From: Capsicum annuum
Lineage: Eukaryota > Streptophyta > Magnoliopsida > Solanales > Solanaceae
DNA length: 64,000 bases
Assembly (NCBI RefSeq): GCF_002878395.1
Contig: NC_061118.1
Span: 123,706,435 to 123,770,434 of the forward strand
Reading direction: 5' to 3'
Part shown: positions 23,453 to 34,738 of the stretch, piece after piece
How positions within the stretch are numbered: the first letter of the stretch is position 1
Layout of the letters: each line of letters opens with the position of its first letter
Made by a program: the position numbers and the translations under genes
Notes under the pieces: model-generated
Databases searched by the model: none
What the model saw: the letters and a program-made list of their open reading frames with translations, nothing else
What the model was told of the DNA's origin: nothing

Positions 23453-25780
23453 TGAAACATCCTAGGTTTTAACCCTTAGAAAATTTCATGGAATTTCCAT
23501 TCCCTGTACCTAATATGACTTATGGGTAAGAGCCGTATGTTGGGGTACGAGTGGTATGGTCCTGTCGTATGCTGACTAATTTTAGTTGGAGAGATAGTTT
23601 TGGTCAATAGAATGGTTATGACTTAGGGGTACGAGTCGTAGGGCTTTTGTATGAGCTATACCAGGGACTCATATGGTGGGTAATGTTTGATCGTCCTGGT
23701 ATTTAACCCTGCCAGGGAAATGGGTTATGGATACAGATCATATGTTATCGTTACGACTTGGTTGGATGAGTCGTATACTGGATAGTGTTTGATCTAAGGG
23801 GTTGAGGCTTGGATACGAGTGGTGGGTACTGATTGTATTGGGAGGGTATGACTCATTTGGGTCAGTTGTATCCCTGTGATGGGTTTTAAAGGATTTAAGT
23901 GGGGGTATTCTGGATATTTGTCTATTTTCCCTATTTAGGACCCATGAATTCGAATACAGTTAGGAGGTTACTTCTCCTATTATTCTATTCATTAACACTT
24001 AGAAACTATTCAAAAATACTCCATAATTCTCCCAAGAGCTTTTAGGGAAAAAGGGATAGGGTTTCATCTTGAGGATTGCTTTGAGGCTTGTCTTGGTAAT
24101 TTCTATCCATCAATTCTTTTGTATAAGGCATGATTCTTTTCCCTCGTTGTAATTTCAACTAAAGGCTTGGTTTATATGATTGATTTCATGGTTTTACTAT
24201 TTCATAATTATATTTTTTAACTATTATTTGGGGGTTTAGAGATCAAATGCTTGGTTATCGTTTCCTATGGTTTTAATTATGCTTTTATAAGCTTTAATGG
24301 TGGATTTGGACAATTGGATAGTATGGTAATGGTTTAATGGTCTTTGGAATTGGTTTTTGTTATATTATGACCCTAATTTGTTTTGATAAAATGCTTATAA
24401 AGATATGTTTATTGCATAGACTTCTTTTAATGGAACTCTTACATGTTTTAAACTTAGTAAAAGAATTATGCATGGTTTAAATGGTTTGAAAAGGTGAAAG
24501 GATAGATAGTTATTCTTGTGGGGAACATGGAAGTCTCCCAAGTAGTTTAATATGGTCTATGGAAGGGCACTTTAAAATCCCTTTAACCTAAGTAGTTTGG
24601 CTATGGATATTACTTGCAAGTAAGGAGTGGTATTACAATACCACTAAGATTGGCCTTGGTTTATAAATGGAAATGGATTGGTTGGTTATTTGGAAATGGT
24701 TTTATTTTGGTATTAATGGCGGAATGTGTAGCAAAGCCGTGGAAGGTGGCGGTCTCAGGGGGACAAAATTTGGAAACTCATATTTGCCGATATGAGGATT
24801 GATCTTAGTGGACTGTGTCCATGGTGTCACACTATTGGGGAATGTACTAGTCATCCCACGGGATACTTACTTGGTCATGTGGCTACATGCTCAGGGCCCT
24901 TTAAGCAGGGGGAGATAAACCCATATAGCCCGTGGGTGGTTTAGGATATCCAAGATACAGAACCATATAGCCCATGGGTGGTTTAGGATATCCAAGCTAT
25001 AGAACCCAGGTAAAGTTTTTAAATGAATGCTAAACCCGGATCCCCTTTCCCGATACTTATATATGCATGGTTGTATGCATTATGGATGGTTTTACTTGGT
25101 TTTATATCTGACATTATTTTATCCTTATCCTGAAATTCATGCTAGCGATTACTTGCTAACCCATCAACTGGCGGCTGTTTATCCACGCTATGTAGGAACT
25201 GGTCATTCAACTCCTCCTACATTGTGATTGACTCGAGGATAGTATTTAGACTGAAGCGCTTAACTTCCAAGTTTTGACTTTATTTTGGATATTGCTTTTG
25301 GCCATGGTTGGGGGCATGTCCTAACCGGATTTAGTTACTCTTTTTGATAGAGGCTTTATGGTACTTCTAGGGGTTAGTATGGGTGGGATTAGTATTGGTG
25401 TCAGTCTTGACATTGGAATAGGTTGGTGGGCCAACGCAATATCACAGGATTTCTCACTGTTTCATCATATTACATTTTGGGATTGATTATCATGTTATGT
25501 TTTAGTATTCTCTTTGGTTGTGGCCTGGTTTATAACTTTTAGTTTGTCATTATATGGATGGATGGTTGATTTGGTACGGGTTGAGTCAGTTTGGTCAGTC
25601 ATGGTTGTGACCCTATCCTAGAGTCTTCATGATAACATTTACACTATCTTGTTATATGCTTGAGATTCAGCCCATCTAAGGCTGGATATAGGTGGTTGGG
25701 TTGGCTAATAGGAGGCAGTCCCCAGTCTTTGTTGGACTTGGGATTCCCAAAACTACAAGGCTTGGGGTTGGGTCGTGTCA
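23453..25780 (+). repeat. Element C 3' LTR
   Basis: The LTR is 2,328 bases, TGAAACATCCTAGG to TCGTGTCA, followed by duplication CGTGT at 25781. The first 450 bases repeat gagtggtatgg / gagtcgtaggg / gagtcgtatact-type words. A tandem duplication of about 50 bases sits near 24910-25010 (cccatatagcccgtgggtgg, then a near copy). No gene is seen. Confidence 0.85.
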
Positions 25781-25785
25781 CGTGT
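25781..25785. other. Target-site duplication of element C, right copy
   Basis: CGTGT is identical to 6483-6487. Confidence 0.85.
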
Positions 25786-27916
25786 AATTGCACAAATCTA
25801 GACTCTAAATAGGTCTATGTCCGTGACCACCCAAATTAGTCCAACCGTTCGATACCCAACCGATAACCAATACTAAAACAAACCATAATACAAAACTATA
25901 ACAATAACCAAACTAAGTTCCATAAGACAACATAAGAGGATAGAACAATGAGAAATTTAGTCCACCAGTATCATCCCCAATACCAATGCCAATAATAAGA
26001 CTAACACTAATACCTATCCTGCCCATACCAACCCATAGTAGTTCCACAAAAGCATAAAATATAGAACCTGAATAATCCAAAGGAAAACCCATATCCAATT
26101 GGGACATGCCCCCAAACATAGATAAAACCAATATCCATAAATAATCCAAAGTATGTAAAAACATCCATGAACATGAAATGTAGCCTTCCAAAATATGGAA
26201 GCTCACCATTTTAATCCAGTAGATGATCTCAAATTCGAGCACTAAGTAGGAGGAGTATAATGGTCAGTTCCTACATCACGTAGGGATATATCCCTCGGAG
26301 GACGGGTTAGACGATAAATGCTAGCAATTACTCAAGATAAGGATAAAATAATGCCATTCAGTAAAACCAAGTAAACCAACCACATGAATACAAACCATAC
26401 ACATAATATATATAACCATACCAGGAAAAAAAACCGAGTTTAGCACGACTTTAAAATCATTAACCTAGGTATGTGTAGCTTAACCAAACTAGGACCACCC
26501 ATGGGCTTTATGGGTCCAGTATAACCCCCTGAACAGGCCCTGGACCGTGTAGCTTTATGAACCGGTGATAACATTAGAGTAAGGGATTCTCGAGTACCCT
26601 TTTCTCTTTATAACATATATGTACAGTGTACTTGGAGAATTCCTGTGTACCTCATAGTATTATATATGGTCTCTATGACCAACCCCCAATGTCGGAAAAC
26701 ATGAGTTTCCAATGTCTGTCCATAGGGCTCGCACATTCATGGTTAGCTATCACACCCCGCCATTACTGCCCAATTAAAATTGTTTCCATCCAACAAAACC
26801 TTTATTCCATTATTATTAACCAAGGATATAAGTAGTGATATCATCATACCAACTATAGCTTGCAAGCAATGTCCTTAGCCAGACCTTCTTATGTAAAGGG
26901 ATTCCTATGTACCCATAGATTATATTATCAAGTTAACTTGGAGGATTCCCATGTACCCCACAAGTGTTCCATTATTAAGTATAATTAGGGTATTCTATTT
27001 TACCCCACAATTAAGTTTAATTAACCATAACAATGACCACCAAACCATTCTATTTAAACATTCCAAAACAATTCAAACCATTTAGGGTTCCATTGCCAAA
27101 CCATACCATGCAATAGTTCCATTAAAAGTTCAATTGTGTAGTAAATAAAAGCATTATCATAGGAATTTTATCAAATATGTTGGGGACATAGTGTTTGTAA
27201 AACCAATTCCAATTACCAATTAACCATTCAAAGGAAGCCAATTATCCAAACCACTATTAAACTATGTTAAGGAAAAATTAAAATATGGGAAAACCATAAC
27301 CAAACATTTAAACCAAAACCCCAACATATATTTGGAAACCTTAAATCATATAATAATCATGCCATGAAAAAATTGTACAAATCATGCGTTTTGTTGGAAC
27401 TAACAATGAGGGAGAAGTATCTTGCCTTATATGATGAAGATGATGGAGAGAAATTATCCAATCAAGCCCCAAATTGATCACCTTAGTGAAAACCTAGCAT
27501 TCCTTTACAGAAAAGCCTCAGAGAGCATTGTAGAGTGTTTAAGAGAGTTTTTTAATTTTTTTATTATAGAATAATAGGGTAACTAACCTCCCAAGTGGTT
27601 TAAAAGTCGTGGGGACTTAATAGTTTAAGTGGTAAAATATCCATATTTCCCTCACTTAAACTACATAAAAATCCCATAATATGGTATGACTATACCAACC
27701 GATCGTACCCTCCAATACGAGTGGTACCCACCACTCGTACCCTAAGCCTTATACTTGGAATCAATACTATCTAATATATGATTAAATCAAACCAATTTAT
27801 ATCCAATCATACGACTAGTACCTGTTACCCATACATCAGACAAATTAGAATCACAAAAGGTTTGAACACTATCCACTATATGAGTCCATGGTATGAATCG
27901 CTCCCTATCTTACGAA
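25786..27916 (-). repeat. LTR G, second fragment (minus strand)
   Basis: On the minus strand this is the body of a B/C-family LTR. For example 25913-26242 is the inverse of the Gly/Ile/Leu-coding stretch in B's LTR, and 27680-27900 is the inverse of the tacgagtggt-rich start. It follows on from 6348-6487 once C is removed. The first 170-180 bases of the LTR are missing at the 27916/27917 junction with D. It is probably a solo LTR or the last trace of an older antisense element. Confidence 0.75.
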
Positions 27917-30124
27917 TTATGGTGAGTTTTAAAATTTTTGGACAACCTTAAGGGCATGTTTGAAACTCCAAAACAACACCTCAAGGATATTAGCCCCCGG
28001 TGCCTCACCCAGTACGGTTCTAGAGGAAGCCTGCAATGGAAACCATGGGGCCTCACCCAGAGCGGCACTCTAGAGACCGTGGCGCCGTGGCTAGTCTGGC
28101 CCATATATTTTCTACAGTTTTGTTCAGCATTTTTAAGGGCAAATGGGTCATTTTCCTTCACCCATAGCTCTATAACACGGGATTAAATCCCTAAATAGCC
28201 AAATCCCTCATATTTTTCACAAAATCCTCTCAAGAACAAGCCCTAGCTTCATCAAGTTCAAGAAACAAACCTCAAGAATTCACTTCAATCTCCATTAAGT
28301 TATCAATTAAGCTATGTGAAGTGTTCATCCAAGAGTTCCTTCCACCCTTGGAGTTGAAGAAACTATTTTTAAAACTTTAAGTGCATTGATTTCATGAATT
28401 ATATGTCGGGTTTTATTACAGTGATTAGTTGGGTTTCTAATCCATGTTTTATTACAAGTTTCATGTGTAGTTAATTGATATATGTGTAATATGATGTGAA
28501 TCCATGTTAATCCCTTGAATGCGTAAATTTATAATGGTAGTCATGATGCATTAGATTATTTTTCTTGCCCAAGTTTAAGGTTATACCTTCCATGTGTTTG
28601 ACAAAATGCCTAAGTGAATAAATTATGCATTGTGGTCCATTGGTGACCTTATGAGGAATTCATGGTAGATCTACATGTTCTAAATTTGCTTCCATGTAAA
28701 AGCTATACTTTGTTAGTGATTGATGGAATGTCCATGAGAATCGAATAGTAAAATTATGATATACTAGCATATATTTCCCCTTCATGTAAAAGCCCAAGAA
28801 TAATAGTTGACTATTGTCATGTTATAAAGAAGTGTCATATCTTAATATTATCTATGCTATTGAGTCCTGGGGTATTTAATACCCGATAGTTTAGCTATTT
28901 ACCTAGAGCTAGTCTCAGTATAGAATAGTATAATTCATGTCATGACTAGTAGTACTCCAGTCAGATAGAAAACTCAGTAGAACTTAGTCAGTTATAAAAC
29001 TTAGGAAAACTCAGTAAACTCAGTATCAGTCCAGTTCAGTTCAGTACATAAGTTAAGTGTCTTTCAGTTAGGAGTAGGACTCAGCACTGAGTAAACCTAA
29101 GGATGGGGACTCACCTGCCAGCAGAGGGTGTGATCCTTAGAAGCAGTCTTTGCGTTCCTGAACTGCATAGCTAGTATAGGTTGAGAAAACAACCTGCTAG
29201 TTGAGGGTTGCTAAGGTGTCTTACCTTCTAGTTGAGGGTGCCACAACATTTTTAATTACCCATGAAATGATACTGGCACCCTTCCAATTGAGGTTACAGG
29301 TTGGACCCCAAATCTGTTCAGAGAAGGGGTATGTTAGTTAGAAGATTACTCCCACAGTCTCAATTTTAGTTCAAAACTATTAGACACGGTCACTCAGATC
29401 AGCACAGAAACTCAAAATAATTATGCAAAAACCAGGACTATAAGATATAGTCACTCAGTTATCACTAATATAGTATAAGTAAACTTAGATATCAGTAAAC
29501 TAGTGATTCATAACTTAGTATTCAGTGTTACCATGATCTCACATACAGTTTAAGCATTTATGCATGTACTCTTGTTCAGTTATATTCATGTTACTCAATT
29601 AGTTATTATTCATTCATATGAACCCATGCATATTAGCCTTCCTTACTTAGCATACCAGTACATTCAAAGTACTAACATATACTTTTCTTTTGTGCTATGA
29701 TATCTTATATCATAGGTTCAGATGCACGGGCTACCGACCGTACTTAGCAGCCCAATCCATCAGTAGCAGAGTTAGTGGTGAGTCCTCGTAGTTTGAGGAT
29801 AAATTTATCATTTTAGTTATATCAATACTTAGTTTACTTTATTAGTCGGAGTTAATTGGGGACTTGTCCCATCAACTCCTTGTTTAGATATAGAGGCTTT
29901 TTAGACTAGAGTATTTTAGACAGATGTATTAGTATTCAATTCTCAGAATTGATATTCAGTATTTCTTTCAGATTTGATCCTTATGGCATATTTCTACCTA
30001 ATTTCCACACAATTATAGTATTGTTATTCAGTTATTGTAGTAGGTACCAGTAATGGGATAGCTATTGGTCCTTCAGGATTTTGAGCACTATGTAGCATCT
30101 GGGGTATAGACTCGGGGAATTACA
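27917..30124 (+). repeat. Element D 5' LTR (first about 200 bases missing)
   Basis: It aligns with 34942-37195 of the 3' LTR from ggtgagttttaaaa onward and ends CGGGGAATTACA. A GC-rich patch at 27990-28095 (cctcacccag twice) is embedded in AT-rich sequence and recurs at 35020-35115. A second patch at 29105-29300 has a ttgaggg(t/a) word about five times. No gene is seen; open frames on both strands at 27910-28186 are side effects of the GC-rich patch. Confidence 0.82.
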
Positions 30125-30127
30125 AAC

Positions 30128-30141
30128 TAGGTATCAGAGCC
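30128..30141 (+). other. Element D primer binding site
   Basis: taggtatcagagcc differs from the tRNA-iMet type TTGGTATCAGAGCC at one or two positions. Confidence 0.78.
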
Positions 30142-30345
30142 TAAGGTTCAATAAAGTCCTAGAAATTCTGAAAGCCACTTCTAGTAGTCTTGTGCATGGG
30201 TGTGTAGCGCGCCACACTTATGGATAAGAGGCCACAAGATGTTTTTAGGAATATTTCCCTTCTTTCAGTATTCATGTCCTGTGCGTGAGCATGAGCTCAA
30301 TTTAACCTCCCAGTCTAATTCATCTCTTTCTTATGCTTTCGGAAC

Positions 30346-30840
30346 ATGTCTTCTAAAGAAGCTAACGAAAGAATTAATGAAAACCAGTCAACCCCTTCGC
30401 CTGTTTAGGCAGATCCCCTGAATGAACATGTTTCTCATGCTGAATTTAGAGCTGCTTCACAGCCTTACCTCATTTAATAGTTGCTCAGAACAAGCAGCTG
30501 GCTGTTATCCTATCTAGGCTTATGGCACATGCTCCACAGAGTAAAGAAGAGAGGCGTAGTAAAAAAGAAAGAAAGAATAAGAGGGCCATAATGTCAAGTC
30601 CAAAGAGTTCCCGAACAAATCCTCTTTGATAGTAATATAGCAGACACCATCAGCGTGATTGCAGAGCTGGCAGTGATGTATGTTTCGGGTGTGGAAATCC
30701 AGGCCATAGATTCTAAGATTGTCCCCAGTCAAGTCCCCAGGGTCAGTAAAATCATCCCCAAGCTCATCTCGATCATCTGAATCAGTGGGATTCCACTTCC
30801 AGTGCCACCAGTGGGAAACACCCAAATAGACTCTATTCTC
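30346..30840 (+). pseudogene. gag: Element D gag pseudogene with large internal deletion
   Basis: ATG 30346 opens MSSKEANERINE, followed by ADPLNEHVSHAEFRAA, the block shared with element A. After about 30540 the sequence jumps to the basic stretch KEERRSKKERKNKR (A has its counterpart near 1335-1370), so about 650 bases coding for most of the capsid are missing. The zinc knuckle 30681-30722 reads C-F-G-C-G-N-P-G-H-R-F-stop-D-C: all four metal ligands survive, the best in the window, but a TAA sits inside. Confidence 0.78.
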
Positions 30841-30884
30841 TTCAGTCTTGGTAGGATCGGGAAAGTTCTCCTAATATAATCACT

Positions 30885-31210
30885 GGTACGTCATAAGTTT
30901 TCTATTTACATGTTTATCCTTTGGTAGATCTAGGAGCTTCCTTGTCCTTTGTAACTCCATATATAGTTTTTGATTTTGGAGTTAGTCCTAAAATCCTAGT
31001 AGAGTCTTTCTCAGTCTCTACACCAGTAGGTAATTCTATCATAGCCCGAAGGGTATACATGAACTGTCCAATTATGGTATCTCAGAAGGCCACTTCACAG
31101 ACTTAGTCGAATTGGAGATGAGCAATTTTGATGTCATTCTCAGCATGGATTGGATTCATTCGTGCTATGCCTCAGTCGACTGCAGAAATAGAATTGCACA
31201 GTTTCAGTTT
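30885..31210 (+). pseudogene. pro: Element D aspartic protease remnant
   Basis: LVDLGASLSFVTPYIVFDFG (about 30922-30981) holds an intact D-L-G-A active turn in an open frame (30921-31106). A stop and frame change follow, then MSNFDVILSMDWIHSCYASVDC in another frame (about 31115-31185). The wording is close to that of A, where the turn is mutated. Confidence 0.77.
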
Positions 31211-31339
31211 CCAAATAAGCCCATCCTAGTGTGAAGGGGTAGTACTTTAGCATGTATGGGTCAGTTTGTTTCCTACCTAGAGGCAAGAAAAATCATATCT
31301 AAGGGATGCATCTACCATCTTACTTGAGTCCAAGAATCT

Positions 31340-32010
31340 AGCTCAGAAACCCTTAATCTTGAATCAGTGTTAGTAGCACATGAATTCCCAGATGTATTTC
31401 CCAAAGATCTTCGTAGAGTTTCTCTCAAAAGGGAAATTGACTTCAAAATAGACTTTCTTCCATATACTCAGCCTATCTCTATTCCGCCATGTAGAATAGA
31501 TCCAGCAGAACTCAAGGAGTTAAAAGAACAGTTGAAGAATCTCTTAGATAAGCTATTAATTAGATCTAAAGTTTCCCCATAAGGTGCACCAGTCCTATTC
31601 GTGCTTAAGAAAGAGGGTTCTCTCAGAATATGTATCGACTGCCGTCAGCTAAATAAAGTCACGGTCAAGAACAGGTTTCCACCTCCCACAATTGATGTCA
31701 TGTTTGATCAACTTCAGGTTACCAGTTAATTTTCTAAGATAGACATTCTGAAAATAGCTTTGAGGACTCGATATGGTCACTTTAAATTCTTAGTCATGTC
31801 TTTTGGTCTTACCAATGGCCCAACAACTTTCATAGGCTTAATGAATTATGTATTCAAATTGTACTTGGACTTGTTCATTATAGTCTTCATCAATGACATT
31901 CTTATCTATTCCTGTAGCGAGAATAATCATGCAGGTCATCTCAGAATCATACTTTGGACCCTCAAAACCTATCAGTTATTATGGTATCCATCAATGACTT
32001 ACACATTACC
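31340..32010 (+). pseudogene. pol: Element D reverse transcriptase remnant
   Basis: It contains EFPDVFPKDL, then IDFKIDFLPYTQPISIPP and LKELKEQLKNLLDKLLI (31380-31570), a stop, and [18 protein letters not shown] with [13 protein letters not shown] (31585-31690). The palm 31760-31905 is open: [20 protein letters not shown], with the catalytic box FINDILIYS (from 31886), where the first Asp is Asn, so polymerase activity is lost. Homology stops near 31980-32010 after RIILWTLK; the thumb and RNase H are absent. Confidence 0.83.
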
Positions 32011-33964
32011 TCTATGATCATAGCTAACACCCACACACTTTAGCAAAAATCAGGTACGCTTATAGTTCCTAGTATAAGGAGTTATTGTTTACTTAGTACT
32101 ACAAATTGTGTTCCACAAATACAAAAACTCCAAGCTCAGGTCAGGCAGCTCATGACCCATGTACTCATGCCATGCCTTACAGTATGCTCAGTTCTGATGT
32201 CCCATGTAACACTCGTAACGATTAGCTAAATCTAGATTACGTTATGTCTATCCTTAGTTTAGATATCTCATTAAAAAATCCATGAAGTTGATATTTTATT
32301 CCTAGAGCCTCAGTTTAGTGTCAAGTTTGGTATAGTTTCTATTGATGCTTCAAGCCCTCATGTTTTAATCCTTTAGTGAACTCTCCTTATGAAATGATGT
32401 AATGATGAGTGATCGCTTAGGTGGGGGAGAGTAAATGTTTCATGGTAAGGAATGATTTTTTCATACTTATTTTATACTAGGCTTTAGTTATGAAGATAGA
32501 CTTGAATATCAGGCTAGTGTGCCTGTGCCAGTAAATGGCGAGCAAGAAATTATATTTAGTTCTCGAGGGGAGGGAAGTAAGAATTTTCCCTAAGATAAGA
32601 AGTTGAGAAAATGTAGAGAATGATGTCTACTCAGATCCTCGATTTACATCAGTCCCCATCATGTAGTTATTGGAACTTAGTTACAATATCAAATTAATAT
32701 TTAGTTAAAAACTTAGTCCCCATATGAGCTCAGTTACAGTCCTAGTGATAGTCTCTGTTAGAGTCTCAACTACCGTCTAAGTTACAATCACAATCACAGT
32801 CTCAGTCGATTAATCAGATCAGTAACTCAGTTCAATTTTAAGTTTGCTTGACCATAGCATATAGTTATCAGTTATTCAGTTTTCAATACCTCAGTTTACA
32901 GAATATATTAGAATCTTATTATACGCTTGGTCTTGCATTCTCAAATAATACAATTTTCAAGAATTCACGCCCAGTCATCTCATGTTTCCCAGTCAGTCAT
33001 TACCTCATATCCATAATACACTACAGTTTCAGCCCAGTTATTTAGATTCAGTACAGTTCAATATTACTTAACCAAGTATTCAACTAACAGTCACTCAGAT
33101 AAGCAGATAAGTTAATGTGTTTATGCACTCATGCTCAGTGCCTATCTGAATATTTTTAGTAGTCTTAGGTGAAGTGTTATACTAAAGTGGAGAGTATAGT
33201 TGAGAGAATATTTGAGGAATTTGTCTAAGCTTAACAATATATAGTTACACTGTATAAGTCTTAGTCACTCCATCTTAGATGATATTTCCTAAGCCTCGCA
33301 TCATATCAAAGAATTTTAGCCAGGATGTGATTTCTTATTCTGCCATTTTCTTTAGCCTATGTCAAGATACCTTGCACCCTAAATTTACTAGCACTATATA
33401 GAAAAAGTGTCAAAGAAAGGCTCCAATCGAGTATAAGATTTCAGCATAAAGTAGTTCGCTAGTCAGTAATTCAATTTAGCAAGTAGGCAGACAAGTTCAT
33501 ATGGATTAGTTTCCTATCTTTCTATTCAGTAGTACTGTCCAAAGTCATAGGGATGTAATTATTCCAAGATCAAACAACAATGTAGTTTTGAGTTCAGCTA
33601 TGTACAAGTGTCATGCCATAGTTTTAGACCCCAGATATTCAGTTACAATTCAATTTTAGGTGGCTTGTACATCGTTCCAATCTTTTCTCAGTAGTTCAGC
33701 CAAGTCAGTATCCTTCAGGGGATGTATTATACTAAGGGGGAGATACACTATAAGTTTCCCAAAATTACATAACCAAAACCTTCCATCTTCTCGTGACGTA
33801 ACGAATCCAGTTTGGAGTAGTGGGTACTTATAAATTGACCCTCAAGTTCCAATCCTAGCCGTAAGCTATGTATTTAGGAACTCAGTTTAGTTTATGCTAT
33901 ACAGTTTATTTATCACGTTTCATACTCAGTTATGTTCTCATATTCCCATTCATTCGTGTTCAAT
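32011..33964 (+). other. Noncoding block replacing RNase H and the integrase core in element D
   Basis: About 1.95 kb lies between RT and the integrase C-terminus. Elements A, B and C encode RNase H and the integrase core in the corresponding place (about 1.85 kb in A), but I recognise no such motif here on either strand. The block is AT-rich with many cagt/cagtt words (for example 32690-33110), like the D LTR. G-rich tracts occur at 32420 (ggtgggggagag) and 33734 (aagggggagat). Its origin is unclear: LTR-derived filler, a captured fragment, or a non-autonomous lineage feature. Confidence 0.6.
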
Positions 33965-34440
33965 AAAGTATCTCAAGTTTGAGATTGGTAATTTTATACT
34001 CTTGAAAATCTCTCTCATTAAGGGGGTAATGATGTTTGGCAAGGAGGGGGAGTTTAGTCCCTGATATGTCGACCCTCATAAATTTCTCAATTATTTTGGA
34101 AAGGAAGATTACGAGCTTGAGTTGCCTCCAGATATAGCCTCGGTACACTTAATATTCCATGTCCCTTTACTAAAGAAGTGCATAGGTGACCCAGCAGTTG
34201 TAGTCCCCATAAAGGGCCTAAATATTTAGAATAGTCTCTCTTATGAAGAGGTCCCAGTCGAAAGCCTTTACTACCAGATTCGCAGACTAAGGAACAAAGA
34301 AGTCCCTCTAGTTAAAATACTTTGACAGAATCAGTCCGTTGAGGGAGCTACTTGGGAAGAAGAAGTAGACATGCGGACCAAGTATCCTCACCTATTCTCG
34401 GTGAACTCGAACCCAGCCCAAGGTAACAGTTTTCCTTAAA
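33965..34440 (+). pseudogene. int: Element D integrase C-terminus with chromodomain-like tail
   Basis: Homology restarts abruptly: YLKFEIGNFILLKIS, IKGVMMFGKEGEFSP (33969-34065), then YELELPPDIASVHLIFHVP and LLKKCIGDPAVVVPIKGL (34105-34220). The tail has LSYEEVPVES, IRRLRNKEVPLVK, GATWEEEVDMRTKYPHLFS (34235-34405), the best preserved chromodomain-like segment of the window, with only two stops. The core with the DDE residues is missing. Confidence 0.8.
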
Positions 34441-34738
34441 CTTAATCAGTTCCATACTCAGATTTTCCTTCAAAATTGGTATCAATCACTATTGCATATT
34501 TAGTCATACATTTATGAGGCAGGTCCCTCAGATGTTCATGCATCAGATATGCATATTCAGTATGAGACATTCAGCTTTTTAGAAATCCCAGTCATGTATT
34601 TATGAATTAGTTCAGTCATGTATTCATGCATTAGATATGCATGTTCAGTAAGAAATTTTAGTATATCTATAGTGATAGTCATGTAATCCTATTCAGTTGT
34701 GCATGTTTGGTACATAAATGTTCCCAAGGGGAAGATAT
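34441..34738 (+). other. Element D 3' spacer with short polypurine tract
   Basis: Noncoding. It has repeated words catgcatcagatatgcat (34540 and 34630), a near tandem repeat of about 80 bases. The short tract aaggggaaga at 34726-34735 precedes the LTR. Confidence 0.65.

Larger units (their letters stand above)
6488..25780 (+). mobile_element. Element C: Ty3/gypsy element, split by nested element B
   Basis: C consists of a 5' LTR in two pieces (6488-6949 and 16535-18361), a primer site at 18364, an internal region at 18362-23452 and a 3' LTR at 23453-25780. A perfect 5-bp duplication (CGTGT) flanks the whole. Without B and its duplicated target, C is about 9.7 kb with LTRs of about 2.3 kb. 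It inserted into LTR G, an older inverted LTR of the same family. The frames are broken throughout, so it is inactive. Confidence 0.85.

Noticed and set aside
27910..28186. Overlapping open frames on both strands, possible small gene
   Set aside because: They lie in the GC-rich patch of the D LTR; the homologous 3' LTR segment (35000-35170) does not keep the frames.
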